64,000 bases of DNA from Lycocorax pyrrhopterus obiensis (taxonomy: Eukaryota > Chordata > Aves > Passeriformes > Paradisaeidae), in NCBI GenBank assembly GCA_014706295.1, contig JACSVZ010000024.1:2039136-2103135 (forward strand). Direction: 5' to 3'. Position numbers and translations under genes: made by a program. Every line of letters starts with the position of its first letter. The first letter of the stretch is position 1. A model generated the notes under the pieces. It searched no databases. It was given only the letters and a program-made list of their open reading frames with translations, and was not told where the DNA came from. Below are positions 13,074-25,732 of the stretch, piece by piece.

Positions 13074-13142
13074 CCATAGACTGGAAAGATGGTAAAAAGC
13101 ACAAGTACAGCCGCCCGTCAGAGTCTCCCTCCCAGTACCAAG
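13074..13142 (+). CDS. SCMH1: SCMH1 upstream coding exon (basic N-terminal segment)
   Basis: The exon has a good acceptor (TTGTCTCAG) and donor (CAAG|GTAAGA). It is 69 nt, phase 1 to phase 1, and reads about 23 residues rich in Lys, Ser and Pro (IDWKDGKKHKYSRP then SESPSQYQ). Its final G joins the GT at 18542 to give the Gly that opens the GHFTW motif of the next exon, so it splices in frame. It contains no in-frame ATG and no stop, so translation must begin in an earlier exon. The human isoform I remember has a different N-terminus before GHFTW, so this exon may be alternative or lineage-specific. I do not know a function for the segment. The spliced link is inferred from phase and position. 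Confidence 0.7.
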
Positions 13143-13306
13143 GTAAGAGAGCTCCCTTTTTCCTCCCTGCTTTTTTTCCCCCCACTTCTCCCTTTTGTGA
13201 TTTCCTAAGATTTTTTTTTGACAAGTGCATGGTGCAGCAGGGAGCATTGGCCATCACCTGCAAGAAACTCTGAGCAGCTCATCACTGCCCAAAGCTTGGG
13301 CACATC

Positions 13307-13689
13307 CTGGTAGAGTTTGGGCCTGGAAAAGAGAAAGGTCTGAGGAGACCATAGAGCCCCTTCCAGTGCCTCAAGGGGCTCCAGGAGAGCTGAAGAGGGA
13401 CTTTGGACAAGGGCCTGAAGTGACAGGACAAGGGGAATGGCATCACACTGTCAGAGGACAGGGTTAGATGGGATATGGAGAAGAAATTCTTCCCTGTGAG
13501 GGTGGTGAGGCCCTGGCACAGGGTGCCCAGAGCAGCTGTGGCTGCCCCTGGATCCCTGGAAGTGTCCAAGACCGGCTTGGACTGGGCTTGGAACAACTTG
13601 GGACAGTGGAAGGTGTCCCTGCCCATGGCAGGGGGTGGAAAGGGATGGGCTTTAAGGTCCCTTCCAGCTCAAACCGTTCTGTGATTCTA
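13307..13689 (+). mobile_element. CR1 fragment
   Basis: A long CR1 3' region shows GAAATTCTTCCCTGTGAGGG, GGCACAGGGTGCCCAGAG, GGCTGCCCCTGGATCCCTGG and GGTCCCTTCCAGCTCAAACC. It ends in the octamers TTCTGTGATTCTA. Confidence 0.93.
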
Positions 13690-14754
13690 CACAGTGAGGG
13701 AGTGAAACTGCAGCGTCTTTCTGGCGTGGAGCATCCTGTAATCCAGGCTGGAAGGATTTCTGGTCAAAGTTGCATTGGGACACCTCGGAGGAGAGCAGGA
13801 CAGACCAGACAGCACCCTGGTGTTTCAGAGTTGTTAGTTTTGACTCACACGTTCTCACATTTTACTGAGCAGGACAGTGAGCAGTGGGGCTCACGTTAGC
13901 GACTGCAGCTGTTACCGATGGAGCACATGCAGCCGGATTGATGGCTGAGCAAAGTGCCTGGGACTGGGAAGAGTGGGACAGGCAGGAGCTGTGGCATGCC
14001 CGTGGGAGAGCTGACCCCTCGGGAGGCCATGCTCAGACATCAGGGGCAGCCGCTGTCACCTTGGATCTGCGAGCCCAGACGATGCTCTGCTCATTTTCAT
14101 ACCGAGCTGGCTCAGACTGTGCTGCTTTCATGTGCTGCCTTGGTGCTCCTTAGCAGCCACACATATGGGCTGCAGACTTTAATGGGGAAGCCTTGATCTG
14201 GGTAGGGCACGTTCTCCTTCACAGATGTGACCTGAAACGCACATGTATTGTTTCAGTTGGATTGATGACCCCTAGGGAGCCAAAATGCTAATGGAGCCCA
14301 AACCAGACATCAGTTAAAGATATAAACAGAAACTCCATCTTCATTTAAATTCTGGGCAAAGGATCAATGTTAAATGCAACATGAAGAGAATCAAAACATG
14401 AGGGTGCAGAGCTGCATTGTTCATAGCTACTGCAGTTTGACCCCTTGGGTGTGTGGAGTGTTTTGTTTGGAGTAAATATTTTTGAAGGTTAAGACATCAG
14501 AACCCAAATCTGACTCTCTGCCTGGAAGTAATATCTGCCTTTGGCATGAGCACACGACAGGCAGCTTTCCCAAGGCAAGCACAAGTGACAGACAGTCACC
14601 CCAGTGGCATTTCCACAGCCAAGTCACAGGGAGTCACATGGGTCCCAATCCTTGGCTTTTGTTTGGCTCACAGATGTAGTTGCAAAAACAGGGTGTTTCT
14701 CATTAAAGTGTCTTTCTCTCATTTCTTCCTGTGAAGAAGATCCAGTGTGCTGGA

Positions 14755-15052
14755 GAGAGCTGGAGAGGGACTTGGGACAAGGGCCTGAAGAGCCAGGAGC
14801 TTCCCACTGCCAGGGGGCAGGGATAGATGGGAAATTGGGAAAAAATTCTTGCCTGTGAGGGTGGGGAGGCCCTGGCACAGGGTGCCCAGAGAAGCTGTGG
14901 CTGCCCCTGGATCCCTGGAAGCGTCCAAGACCAGGCTGGATGGGGCTTGGAGCAACCTGGGACAGTGGAAGGTGTCCCTGCCCATGGCAGGGGTGGCACT
15001 GAATGGGATTTATGGGCCCTTCCAACCCAAACTATTTTATTGTATGGTTCTG
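14755..15052 (+). mobile_element. CR1 fragment
   Basis: Same subfamily motifs and order as the copy at 13307: TTCTTGCCTGTGAGGGTGGG, CTGCCCCTGGATCCCTGG and CCCTTCCAACCCAAAC. The terminal octamers are degraded. Confidence 0.93.
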
Positions 15053-16205
15053 TGTATGTTACCTGGAGGAACGCAGTCCTCTCCAATGGAGATCCTTCCA
15101 GTGGTGTCCTCTGCAAGGCAGGGGAGGGAACATGAAGGAGCAGGCAGAGACCAGGCTGGTTTTAGGGCTGGTAGAACAATTTGCATATTGTTCTAGAAAC
15201 CAGCAGCAGTGGAACAAGTATTGCTTTATGGGGCAAGAGAGGGTTTCATTCCCTACAGTCAGCTCTGGCCTTGGACACTCCTGCTCCATCAATGGTAAAA
15301 GGGCCAGTTTAGGACTGGCTGAAGTTTTTTCACAAAGCAAAGTGATTCACTGACAAGTGGAGAAAAGCCATCAGTGTTTTTTGACCAGCACTCTGGAAAC
15401 AAGGTTACCTGCCCAGGCCAGATCAGAAACAAGCATCTTGCAGCCTAAAATGTCCTGTCACTCTAGGGTAAGGCATCCAATTTATTAATATGGATAAGAA
15501 TATTGAGAGAATATAAAATACAAGGCCATTGGTCAGTGCTTAGAAGAAAGCCAGGCAAGATACTCTCAGTTTTTCCCTCTGGCCTTACACCCTCTATGTC
15601 CAGTGCCTGTAGAATGGAATGAGCAGCACCCGGCACTTTGGTATCCTGGCTCTTTCTCAAGCACAGAGCTTGGGGCTTGTGCTCTGCACCCCCATTAAAA
15701 AAGCCCCAATGCATCCTGCTTTGCTCTATTTCATTGGCAGCTATCCCTCTGTTGTAAAAAAAACCCTCAACTTTTGTGTTGTGCCGTTTTCTTCTGATTC
15801 TGTCTGCAGTTCTTAGGTTGAAGCTGATGGTATTTGGTAAAGTTTAAGTGTACTTTGAAATTCCTGCTCGAAAAATATTGCATCATGAGCTAGATACTAT
15901 TACTGAATTAATTTAAATCCATTCCTTCCGTTCTGTGTGGGGTTTCCTCTCATGCTAAGGGTGTGGTGGCAGCTTCCAGTTGCCGTCTGCAGTTTTTACC
16001 TTGGTTTCAGAGTAATCCTGAAAAAGAAGTGCAGGTCCTACCTGTGCTTGCCCTGCCATCTGTGTGTAAGGGGATGGCTGGTAGTGAACAGAGAGAGAGG
16101 GAGGGAGGGAAGGCTGAACACTGCTGTATCAGCTCTCTTTTCTTAGAAGTCTTTCTTCTGCTCCTGCTTTTCTTTGCAAAATAAATCACCAGAACCATTA
16201 GTCAT

Positions 16206-16460
16206 AGGAATCAGAGAATCACTGAATATCCTGAGCTGAAAGGGACCCACAAGGTTCATCCAGCCCAGCTCCTGGCCCTGCACAGACACCCCAACAATCC
16301 CACCCTGGGCATCCCTGGCAGCGCTGCCCAAACGCTCCTGGAGCTCTGGCAGCCTCGGGGCTGTGCCCATTGCCTGGGGAGCCTGGGCAGTGCCCAACAC
16401 CCTCTGGGGGAAGAACCTTTCCCTCATCTCCAGCCTGACCCTGCCCTGGCCCAGCTTCAT
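16206..16460 (-). mobile_element. CR1 fragment, minus orientation
   Basis: It opens with reverse-complement octamers (AATCAGAGAATCACTGAAT). It then has CCTGAGCTGAAAGGGACCCA, ACACCCCAACAATCCCACCC, GCTCCTGGAGCTCTGG and GGGGAAGAACCTTTCCCTC. Confidence 0.93.
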
Positions 16461-18063
16461 GCTGTTGTCTCAGGTCCTAGAGAAGCTGTAGTTTTAGTGC
16501 TGTGTGTGTCTTCATACAGTGGTTGAATCCCAGCAGGCTCTAGAATTAATCTCAAATAAGTTCCATGTCCAAACACTATTTTTAGAGGCCTGCAGCTGTC
16601 TCAGAAATTCCCTGCTCCCGCTGGGGTTGTGCAGCGTGGATCTCGGCTGTGGGATGAGCTGCTGCAGGGAGCAGGACGGCCTGGCTTGGTGTGGAGGGAG
16701 TGAAAAGTGGAGAGATTAAAACCATGACAACTTTTAATAGCGATGGATTGAAACCAGCTGAGGGCAGGGTTGGTTTTTTTTTAAATAAAATTGTCAAGCA
16801 CAGCTGATCCTGTTCAAACTGCTGGCTGAGCCTGGGGCTGGGACTGGTACTGCTCACCTGGTACTGTCACCTGGGCATCCTCTGTGCTCCAGGGACAGCG
16901 GCCTCTGAAGGGCCACCTCAGTCTGAGATGAACCCAGATCAGCAACCAGAGTTAAGGGGTGGGAGGCATGAGGCATTTCCAGGCCAGGAGTGCCCAGCTT
17001 GCCTTGCCTGGGTGTTTACTCCACGTTATTCATACAAAGAGTTTCATTGACAGAACCAAGTATAAAATCGTATCTTCAATTAAAGCAAAAGAATTTTGGT
17101 TTTGTGAGAGCATCATTGCAGTCACTCACTGAATTTCTTCATTCACCCAGTGTGAGACTGTGGCTGAAAGGAAAATATGTGCCAGTGGATGGAGCTGAGT
17201 GCTCTGGGGCATGGAGAGTGCTGTCAGTCTGTAAACAGCGATATTCAGCCAGTGTGGCAATGAAACTGTATTTTTTCTGTTCATTTTCCCTATTTTTAAC
17301 AGTGTACTAGTCATCTGCATGGGAGCTGGTGAGAAAGCAGTGTTCCTTGTATTTATTTGAAGCTTGTAGATTATGAAGGCTCCTCTGTGCATGAGGCAGC
17401 ACTGAAGCAATGTGTGCTGACCTTACTGCCTCAATTTTCAGAGGTGTGGTGTGTGCTGCAGTAGCTCAAATGGCTCTTAATGTAGCTTTTGTTTTGAAAA
17501 TAGACTGATTAAGAACTTGCCTGACTCGGGGAAGCAGTGGCTGACTTTAATTGTGCTGCCACCAATGCTCTTGAAATGCCTTGAAAACAGTGGTCTCCCG
17601 GGAGCTGTTTGGATGAATACAAGCGAATGTCATGCTGGAAGGTTCCTCTCCCAGCTGCTCAGTTTAAATGGCAAAAGTCATGATTTGCTCGGATCACAGG
17701 AGCTTTTAATTCCTCATTTAATAACAGGTTTCCCTGGGTGGCATATTGTTTTTACCCTTCCTGCTGTACATGAGGAAGGTGCAGGCAAGGATGAAATGCA
17801 CTTCCCCTGGCAGCAGCACTCAGTGAAAGGGGACTTGGTGTCGGGTGTGAGGTGTTGAGCTCAGTAAATCCCTGTTTGGAGGATCCCTGCTCCCATCCTG
17901 CCCATCCTATGGACTCCATGGCACTTCAGGGAGTTAATTGCTGACCTGTCCACTGATTGCTGGGGTTGGGCTGATCCCTGGCCCATGGGGTGGGCTCTGT
18001 GTGTGCTGGACCAGGGGGACCGTACAGTCACCACAAAGCAGGTTCCTGTTCTAAATCCATGAT

Positions 18064-18140
18064 TTAGAATCATGGGATCACAGAATGGCTTGGGTTGGAA
18101 ATGACCTTAAAGATAATCTTGTTCCAGCCCCCAAGCTGGG
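18064..18140 (-). mobile_element. CR1 3'-end fragment, minus orientation
   Basis: TAGAATCATGGGATCACAGA, the reverse octamers, is followed by GGCTTGGGTTGGAAATGACC, the CR1 3' end. Only about 75 bp remain. Confidence 0.85.
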
Positions 18141-18541
18141 CTGCTCATAGCCCACGGTGACTGTTCGTAATCCCCAGACTGAGTGATGTGTTTAATGAAT
18201 GGTTTTTAAGGGACAGTTGTCTGGAAGACTCCGCAGATTCCCATCTGTGCTGGGTGTTTCCCATTAAGTTGTAGGTTGTTATCCTGACTCTGTGCAGCCC
18301 CTTCTCGGCAGCGCGGAGGCAGGAGGATGCCGAAGGCAGCACTGTGCTTTGTTCTGCCTGTCAGTTGCAGTTGTAAATCTTCTGTGCTCACAACATCAGA
18401 GGTTCTTGATGAAAACATGTTGCCTGTGAGCACCTCCTCTGTGAGAAGTGCAGAATTGCCGGCTCAGGAGTCTGACCAGTTCTTTTGCTGAGAATTTTGT
18501 TCATCCGTTCCTATTTGAATCCTTTTGTTTTTACTTCTCAG

Positions 18542-18612
18542 GTCACTTCACCTGGGAGAAATACCTGAAAGAGACATGTGCCGTCCCAGCTCCTGCCCAT
18601 TGTTTCAAGCAG
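18542..18612 (+). CDS. SCMH1: SCMH1 exon: start of MBT repeat 1
   Basis: The exon has acceptor TTACTTCTCAG and donor GCAG|GTAAGA. It is 71 nt, enters in phase 1 and leaves in phase 0. It encodes GHFTWEKYLKETCAVPAPAH then CFKQ, the arm preceding the first MBT barrel. The F-x-W-x-x-YL-K-E-T and PAP-x-x-CFKQ words match human SCMH1 almost residue for residue. SCML2 has a more different version (FHWEEYLKETG), which supports SCMH1 over its paralogue. No Met is present, so this is an internal exon. Confidence 0.97.
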
Positions 18613-20115
<1,503 letters not shown>

Positions 20116-20311
20116 TAGATCTGTGCTTGGGACACAGGCCCATGGCCTGCCCCTGCCTGCTCTGGGATATACACAAGATATATAAACCACACCAGGTCTG
20201 CATTTCCACGTAGGCGCTGTGACATGGACAGAGAGGTCCTTTAGAGTGTAGATGGAAGAGGTCTCTGCACCAAGGTGAGCTGCTTGCCCTGGTTGCAGCT
20301 CAAGCTCAGGA

Positions 20312-20486
20312 TTGTGGCCCAGAGAAGCTGTGGCTGCCCTATCTCTGGAAGTGTCCAAGGCCAGGTTGGACAGGGCTGGGAGTAACGTGGGATAGTGGAA
20401 GATAGTCCTGGCCCATGGCAGAGGGGTGAAACTGGTTGGTCTTTAAGGTCCCTTCCAACTTAACCTGCCCTGTGATTCTAGGATTC
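20312..20486 (+). mobile_element. CR1 fragment
   Basis: CCCAGAGAAGCTGTGGCTGC, GTGTCCAAGGCCAGGTTGGA and TTTAAGGTCCCTTCCAACTT are followed by the terminal CTGTGATTCTAGGATTC. Confidence 0.92.
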
Positions 20487-20822
20487 AATACCAGCTTACC
20501 TGGACAGGAAACATAATGTCTGAAAAGGTTCACAGTGATTAAAGTCCTGTCTCATGTGAAAGGACACTTGCAAGAATTCATACTTAGTTATTTCATTTTG
20601 CTTGGCTACAACTTTATAAATAGCCTGGACGGTCTAACACTTCTTCCAGCCTTCTCTTCAGTTAAACACACAACACTTTCCTTTTTCTTGCCAAGTGACA
20701 AGCTGATTTGCTGATTCCTTCCTGATAATCAGCAAGATTAACCTCCTTTTGCATTCTGCTGCCAATAGTTTTAGTGTCTTCATAAATCTTTCTCTCAATT
20801 AGCATATCCCCAAATAATATTT

Positions 20823-20943
20823 TCAAGGCCAGGTTGGACAGGGCTTGGAGCAACCTGGTCTAGTGAAAGGTCCCTTCCCGTGGCAGGGGGTGGGATGAGA
20901 TGAACTTTAAGGTCCCTTCCAACCCAAACCATTCAGTGATTGT
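20823..20943 (+). mobile_element. CR1 3'-end fragment
   Basis: Strongly 5'-truncated. CAAGGCCAGGTTGGACAGGG and AAGGTCCCTTCCAACCCAAA are followed by CCATTCAGTGATTGTG. Confidence 0.92.
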
Positions 20944-20954
20944 GCTGCCCATCT

Positions 20955-21150
20955 CTTCCAAAGCCCTGTCCCGGCTGCGGTGCCGGGCCCAGCCCGCGCG
21001 GGCCGTGGGTCCCTCCTGTGCCGTGCCGGGTGTGGCCAGCAGAGGGCACGAAGCGCAGGGAAAGCAGCCCTGGCTGTGCCGGGGGACGGGGACGGGCTCA
21101 GGGACGGCTCCGGCAGCGCTGCTCCGTGTGCCCGGCCCTGCTCTGTGTCG
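20955..21150. promoter_or_regulatory. CpG-rich patch with CTCF-like site
   Basis: A compact CpG-dense stretch lies in an intron whose surroundings are CpG-poor. At 21036-21049 the sequence CCAGCAGAGGGCAC matches every position of the degenerate CTCF core CCASYAGRKGGCRS. It sits between two CR1 copies and may be unique sequence. Occupancy cannot be judged from sequence; an insulator or intronic regulatory role is an inference. Confidence 0.5.
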
Positions 21151-21169
21151 CCTACTTAACCTTACGCCA

Positions 21170-21372
21170 GAGAAGAGGGCAGAGTTAGGTGAGATATTAG
21201 GAAAAATTCTTCCCTGTGAGGGTGGGGAGGCCCTGGCACAGGGTGCTTAGAGAAGCTGTGGCTGCCCCTGGATCCCTGGAAGTGCCCAAGGCCAGGCTGG
21301 ACTGGGCTTGGAGCAACCTGGGATAGTGGAAGGTGTCCCTGCCCATGGCAGGGGAGTGGAACTGGACGATTT
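21170..21372 (+). mobile_element. CR1 fragment lacking its 3' terminus
   Basis: AAAAATTCTTCCCTGTGAGG through CCATGGCAGGGGAGTGGAAC matches the copies at 13307 and 14755. The match stops at about 21372, before the usual 'AAGGTCCCTTCCAACC' block and octamers. Confidence 0.9.
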
Positions 21373-21529
21373 TGCACCCAGCATAAAGAGAGGTAACGGA
21401 GTTAGTGCTGCAGTTGAACTTCCTGCCTGCACAGTGCAAGGGCCGAGAAAGCCCAGCAAGGTTTTTCTGTTTCCTGTGTTTTCCATGTGCACACATCTGC
21501 TGCTGCTCTTTCTTTACATAGATAATTCC

Positions 21530-21797
21530 AGTGACAGGAGCCAGGGAATGGCTGGAGCTGGGCCAGGGCAGGCTCAGGCTGGAGATGAGGGAAAGGTTCT
21601 TCCCCCAGAGGGTGCTGGGCACTGCCCAGGCTCCCCAGGGAATGGGCACGGCCCCGAGGCTACCAGAGCTCCAGGAGCATTTGGGCAGCACTGCCAGGGA
21701 TGCCTGGGGTGGGTTGTTGGGGTGTCTGTGCAGGGCCAGGAGCTGGACTGGATGAACCCTGTGGGTCCCTTCCAGCTCAGGATATTTTATGGTTCAT
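21530..21797 (+). mobile_element. CR1 fragment
   Basis: AGGGAATGGCTGGAGCTGGG, GGAAAGGTTCTTCCCCCAGA and GGGTCCCTTCCAGCTCAGGA, then ATATTTTATGGTTCATG as a decayed terminus. Same subfamily as the minus copies at 16206 and 38755. Confidence 0.92.
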
Positions 21798-22682
21798 GTA
21801 AAGTCTTTTCTTTGCCACTCTGGGAGCTGAGCTCTCCCATCCCCTGCGGTTGTGGCTACTTGGGTTGGTTTCCAAGCTGATCTGACAGAGTTCAGGACTG
21901 GCAGTGCAACCTGTGCTGAGCATTGCAACCTTGGCAAAGTTTTGCCATGTTCTTGGTCCAGGTCCGGTGCCAGGGTTACCTTCAAAACCCCACAAACACA
22001 GACCAAACATAGCTGAGCAGCAGAAAATGCCTGTACAGGAAGATACACATTTAGCAAAGAAGATGTTCTGTGATATCCAGAGCCTTCTGTTGGTTGTGTA
22101 GTCATAGTCAGAGCATGTGAAGTTGCTTTTTTTTCTTCCCATAAGCCCCCTCTTGTTATTTCTCCACTTTTTTCACAGCAGGTGTCAAGCCAAAACCTGA
22201 TATCCTTCCTTGTAATGGTTAAATCTGTTTCCCATCCAAGTCACAGCCTCTATTTGTTCAGATTAACTTGCCTGCAGCTCACACTAGAGGTGGAGGAGGC
22301 CACCCAGAAGCTGTGATTCCCTGTTGAGGAAGAAATTCCATAGCCTGAGTGCGCACTTGCTGATTCATGTCCCCCCTGCAGCAGGATCACTGGAGCTGCC
22401 AGCACTGATGCTGCACAAAGTGCTCTGCCTGAATTGTCAGTGGGTCAATGGGATTGTTATGATAAGTGAATATTGCAGTCAGACAGCTGTTTCCACATGT
22501 TTCTTTTCAATAACACAATGCTTTGTGTTCAGAATGTCTGGAAAAAGTCCCACCTGACTCCAGCATGGGAGGAGGGTGGTGTGGGATCACGGTTGTGTGA
22601 GTTCCCATCAGAGCAGGCATGTGCTGCCAGATCCGTTGACCCCACAGTCTAAAAGTCTCCATCTCTGCTTCCCTCTCCTCAG

Positions 22683-22771
22683 GCTTCCGGCTGAATGCCT
22701 CCTCCTGGCCCATGTTCCTTCTGAAGACTCTGAATGGAGCAGAGATGGCTCCTGTCCGGATTTTTCACAAG
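22683..22771 (+). CDS. SCMH1: SCMH1 exon: start of MBT repeat 2
   Basis: The exon has acceptor TCTCCTCAG and a weaker donor CAAG|GTATTT. It is 89 nt, phase 1 to phase 0. It encodes (G)FRLNASSWPMFLLKTLNGAE followed by MAPVRIFHK, the N-terminal arm of MBT repeat 2. SWPMFLLKTLNG is an Scm-family signature. The donor departs from the consensus at the +3 and +5 positions (GTATTT), which could allow some skipping. Skipping would shift the frame, because the exon is not a multiple of three. Confidence 0.97.
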
Positions 22772-23335
22772 GTATTTCACTGTTTGTGCAGATCCTTCTG
22801 GCAATGGCCTCTTCGCTGCAGAGCACCAAACTCAGAGCTGGTGTCTCATGAGAGATGTGCTGGTCCCAGAGGAGGTGACATTGCACAGCTCTTCCTCGGT
22901 GCTGCTCTAGGAGAGACCTGTGTCCTCTCCAGCTGTGTTGTAGCAATGACAAGATGCAGCCAGAGATGTGCCAAGGAAGTGCCTTGGGCTTCAGTGCTCG
23001 GGCTTGAGGCAGGAGCTGGTTTTTCACTGGAGCTGCAGATGCTGCTCAAAGTGGGGGATGCACAATGGGAACATGAGCACTGCTGTGAAACGTCCCACTC
23101 CCTGGGTTTGGTCCAGCCGAGGGCAGAGCAGTGGGTGGTGGACTTTGCTGCCTTTTGATTAAAGGGCAGTGGCTGTGTGGCCCAGGCAGTGTGTGCACAC
23201 CTATCGGGGTTTAAATCCAGCCCACTAACTCCCTTCAGCTGCTCATGGAGGTGAGTTTGCTGGTGAGGGCACAGCCCTGGTGTGGGGAGGCACTGGCATA
23301 TCCCCTTTGAGCATATATTCCACTTCTTCTTGTAG
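22772..23335 (+). other. SCMH1: SCMH1 intron (564 nt)
   Basis: A short intron splits MBT repeat 2. It has no recognised repeat and ends in a polypyrimidine stretch and TTCTTGTAG. Confidence 0.85.
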
Positions 23336-23579
23336 GAACCACCATCTCCTTCCCAAAACTTCTTCAAGACAGGTATGAAGCTGGAGGCAGTGGACAGGAA
23401 GAACCCTCACTTCATCTGCCCGGCCACCATTGGGGAGGTGAGAGGTTCTGAGGTCCTCATAACATTTGATGGCTGGAGAGGTGCCTTCGATTACTGGTGC
23501 CGATATGATTCCCGGGACATCTTTCCCGTAGGCTGGTGTTCGCTGACTGGAGATAATCTGCAGCCCCCTGGTACAAAAG
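23336..23579 (+). CDS. SCMH1: SCMH1 exon: core of MBT repeat 2 (methyl-lysine pocket)
   Basis: The exon has acceptor CTTCTTGTAG and donor AAAG|GTAAGG. It is 244 nt, phase 0 to phase 1. It encodes EPPSPSQNFFKTGMKLEAVD, RKNPHFICPATIGEV, VLITFDGWRGAFDYWCRYDS and RDIFPVGWC, ending LQPPGTK. The Asp of LEAVD and the aromatics of TFDGW and DYWC are at the positions that build the mono/dimethyl-lysine cage in MBT proteins, and all are intact. This is the exon most directly linked to histone reading. It is essentially identical to human SCMH1, with conservative changes such as IT for VT. Confidence 0.98.
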
Positions 23580-25662
23580 GTAAGGCCCACGTTGTTGCTT
23601 AGCTGTCTTTGTCCTCCACTCAGCTCTCAAAGAGCAGTAAAGCAGGCAGAGACTGGCAGCAAGGACATCTGGGTGCCCTGTCTGTTTTTTGTGCTGCTTC
23701 ATGCATGGTAAAGGTACAGGTGATCAGACCTATAGCACTGGAACAGCCTGGCACCAAGGTGCTGAGGAGCAGCTGTTCATAAAGATGGGCAGGATGATGG
23801 CTCTGGGGAGGGATCGTGCTGTACAACATTGCTGAGGTCTGCTCCTCTCCAGGAATTTCCTTGCAGTTTTTCCTGCGCCTTTGAACCACATTTTCCTGTG
23901 GAGTTTTTCTCAGAGGGACTGGAGTAATGAGAACTATGAATTGCAGGACTGCGCCTCTTTGTACTTGGGACAGTCTTCTTGCTCTGCCTTATGCTGTGAA
24001 CATGGACAAAGCAGGCGTGGAGCAGGTGGTGCCTGCCATGTTCCCAGGACTGTGATTGTTGGGTAGGAGCAGTACTGGGGAGCTTGCTGCCTTGCAAAGG
24101 TCTGAGCAATGCTGGTTTGATTCTCAGACGTGTCTCAAGCTTTCTCACATCACAGTTGTGTTTGGGCCCAGGGGGGCTGTCATTGTCCCCAAGCACATCC
24201 CTCTGGCATTTGCTGGCTGGCAAGCCCTGCACGTGCTTGTCAATGAAATGAGGGGCAGGAGAGCAACCTCTCTGCCAGAGCTGAAGGATTGCTTAGGAAA
24301 GGCATTTCTCTGAGGAGACTGCTCCTCTTAGAAATCCCGGGTCAGCTCATGCTGCCCTGTCAGGCTGGTGCTGCCCTGTGTCCCTGACGTGGGCCAGGTC
24401 TGCACTCGGGGCTGCAGGGCTGGTGTCAGTGAGTTGCCTGAGGTGATCCCCCATGTCCTGTGTGCAGGCAGAGCTGCGGGCTCCCCTTGGGTGGGGATGA
24501 TTCCTCTTTATCTTGGATTTCTTCATTTTGCCTTGATGTTCCCAGCCTCTCCCTCTCTCCTTGCTGGTTGTTTGTGTCCCACCTGCAGCTGCCCTGCAGG
24601 CTCTGCAGAGCACTGGGGCCCTCTGGGCCAGTGCCTGACCCCTCCAGTGGTGCCCTGCAGTCAGGGGCTCTCGCCAGGCTCTCTCCAAGGTGCCTCTCAG
24701 GCACTGCACGAGTGGCTAAAGACATGTTTGTGTTGTGTGGGAGCTTTCCTGGCAGTCACCTGTGGGTGGAGGGTTACAGGAGCACAGTGGAAGCCGCCTT
24801 CTCAGGAGAAGTGGGAACCTCTGTCTGACCCGCGGCCCCAGCACAGGCAGCTCTGCTCCTCCTCGGCCTCCCCTTGCCAGAGGCTGACGCTGTGAGTGAG
24901 CAGAGCCCAGAGAGTTATCCAGAAACAACACCCCATTGTGCCATCCTGGGAAGCTTGTGCTTCCCCCTTGGCAGGTGGCACTGACAGCTTCTCCCTTTCA
25001 CATCGGCTCCATGTGCAGTGACTCTGCACTTGCTGCTCATGTACAAAAATAGCGACCCCCAAAAGTCACATCTCCCCATTCACAGGCAGAGGCAGCCCTC
25101 ACTCTCAGGCAGATTTCTGCTCTCTTTGTCCTTTATTTTCAACTCATGGGACAAGAGTAGGGGTTGCCAGGGGTTGCATGAGCCATGCAAAAATGCCAGG
25201 GAGTTGAGATCAGCCTTGTCCTTGTGGCTTTACTTCTCCCTCTGTGACTGTCTGCTGCCTTTCCTGCCCAAGAATTTCTGACTTCCACCTTGTGGGTTTA
25301 AACCAAAAGAACAGAGTACTGAGTACTTTCTCTCTTTTAATGAAATTCCTCCTGTGTTTCCTCACTCCTCAGCCCTGCTGTGATGGAGGGTTGATCACAG
25401 TCCTCCCAGACCTGAGAGCGCTGCTCTTGGCAGAGTTGGAGGATGCATCGCCACAGTGGAATTGCCCTTTCCTTGAGCTCCAATAAACCTTCTCCATGTG
25501 CCAGCCTGGAGCCTGCAGGACCATGTGGCGGAGTCGGGCAGTTTCCCTTTCGTGGTGGGAATTCCCCTTAAAGAGCACTAGAGAGACATGCAGGGGGTCA
25601 GGTGCTGCTGTGCTAATACTGGTCTGTGCTCATATACTGGACTGACCGTGTGAGGCCCTTGT

Positions 25663-25732
25663 GGAAGTTGGGGAATCCTGTGAAGAGCTGACTCCATGGA
25701 AGTTGAGGAATCCTGTGAAGAGTTAACTCCAT
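25663..25732. repeat. 35-bp tandem duplication
   Basis: Two adjacent 35-bp units, 25663-25697 and 25698-25732, begin GGAAGTTG and end AACTCCAT or GACTCCAT. They differ at three positions by eye. Confidence 0.92.

Larger units (their letters stand above)
13143..18541 (+). other. SCMH1: SCMH1 intron
   Basis: This 5.4-kb intron holds three clear CR1 copies (13307, 14755, 16206) and a short one at 18064. No other coding sequence was recognised. Confidence 0.7.

Noticed and set aside
13089..13142. ATG at 13089 as the SCMH1 start
   Set aside because: It is in the wrong frame. Joined to the next exon it reaches a stop after nine more codons.
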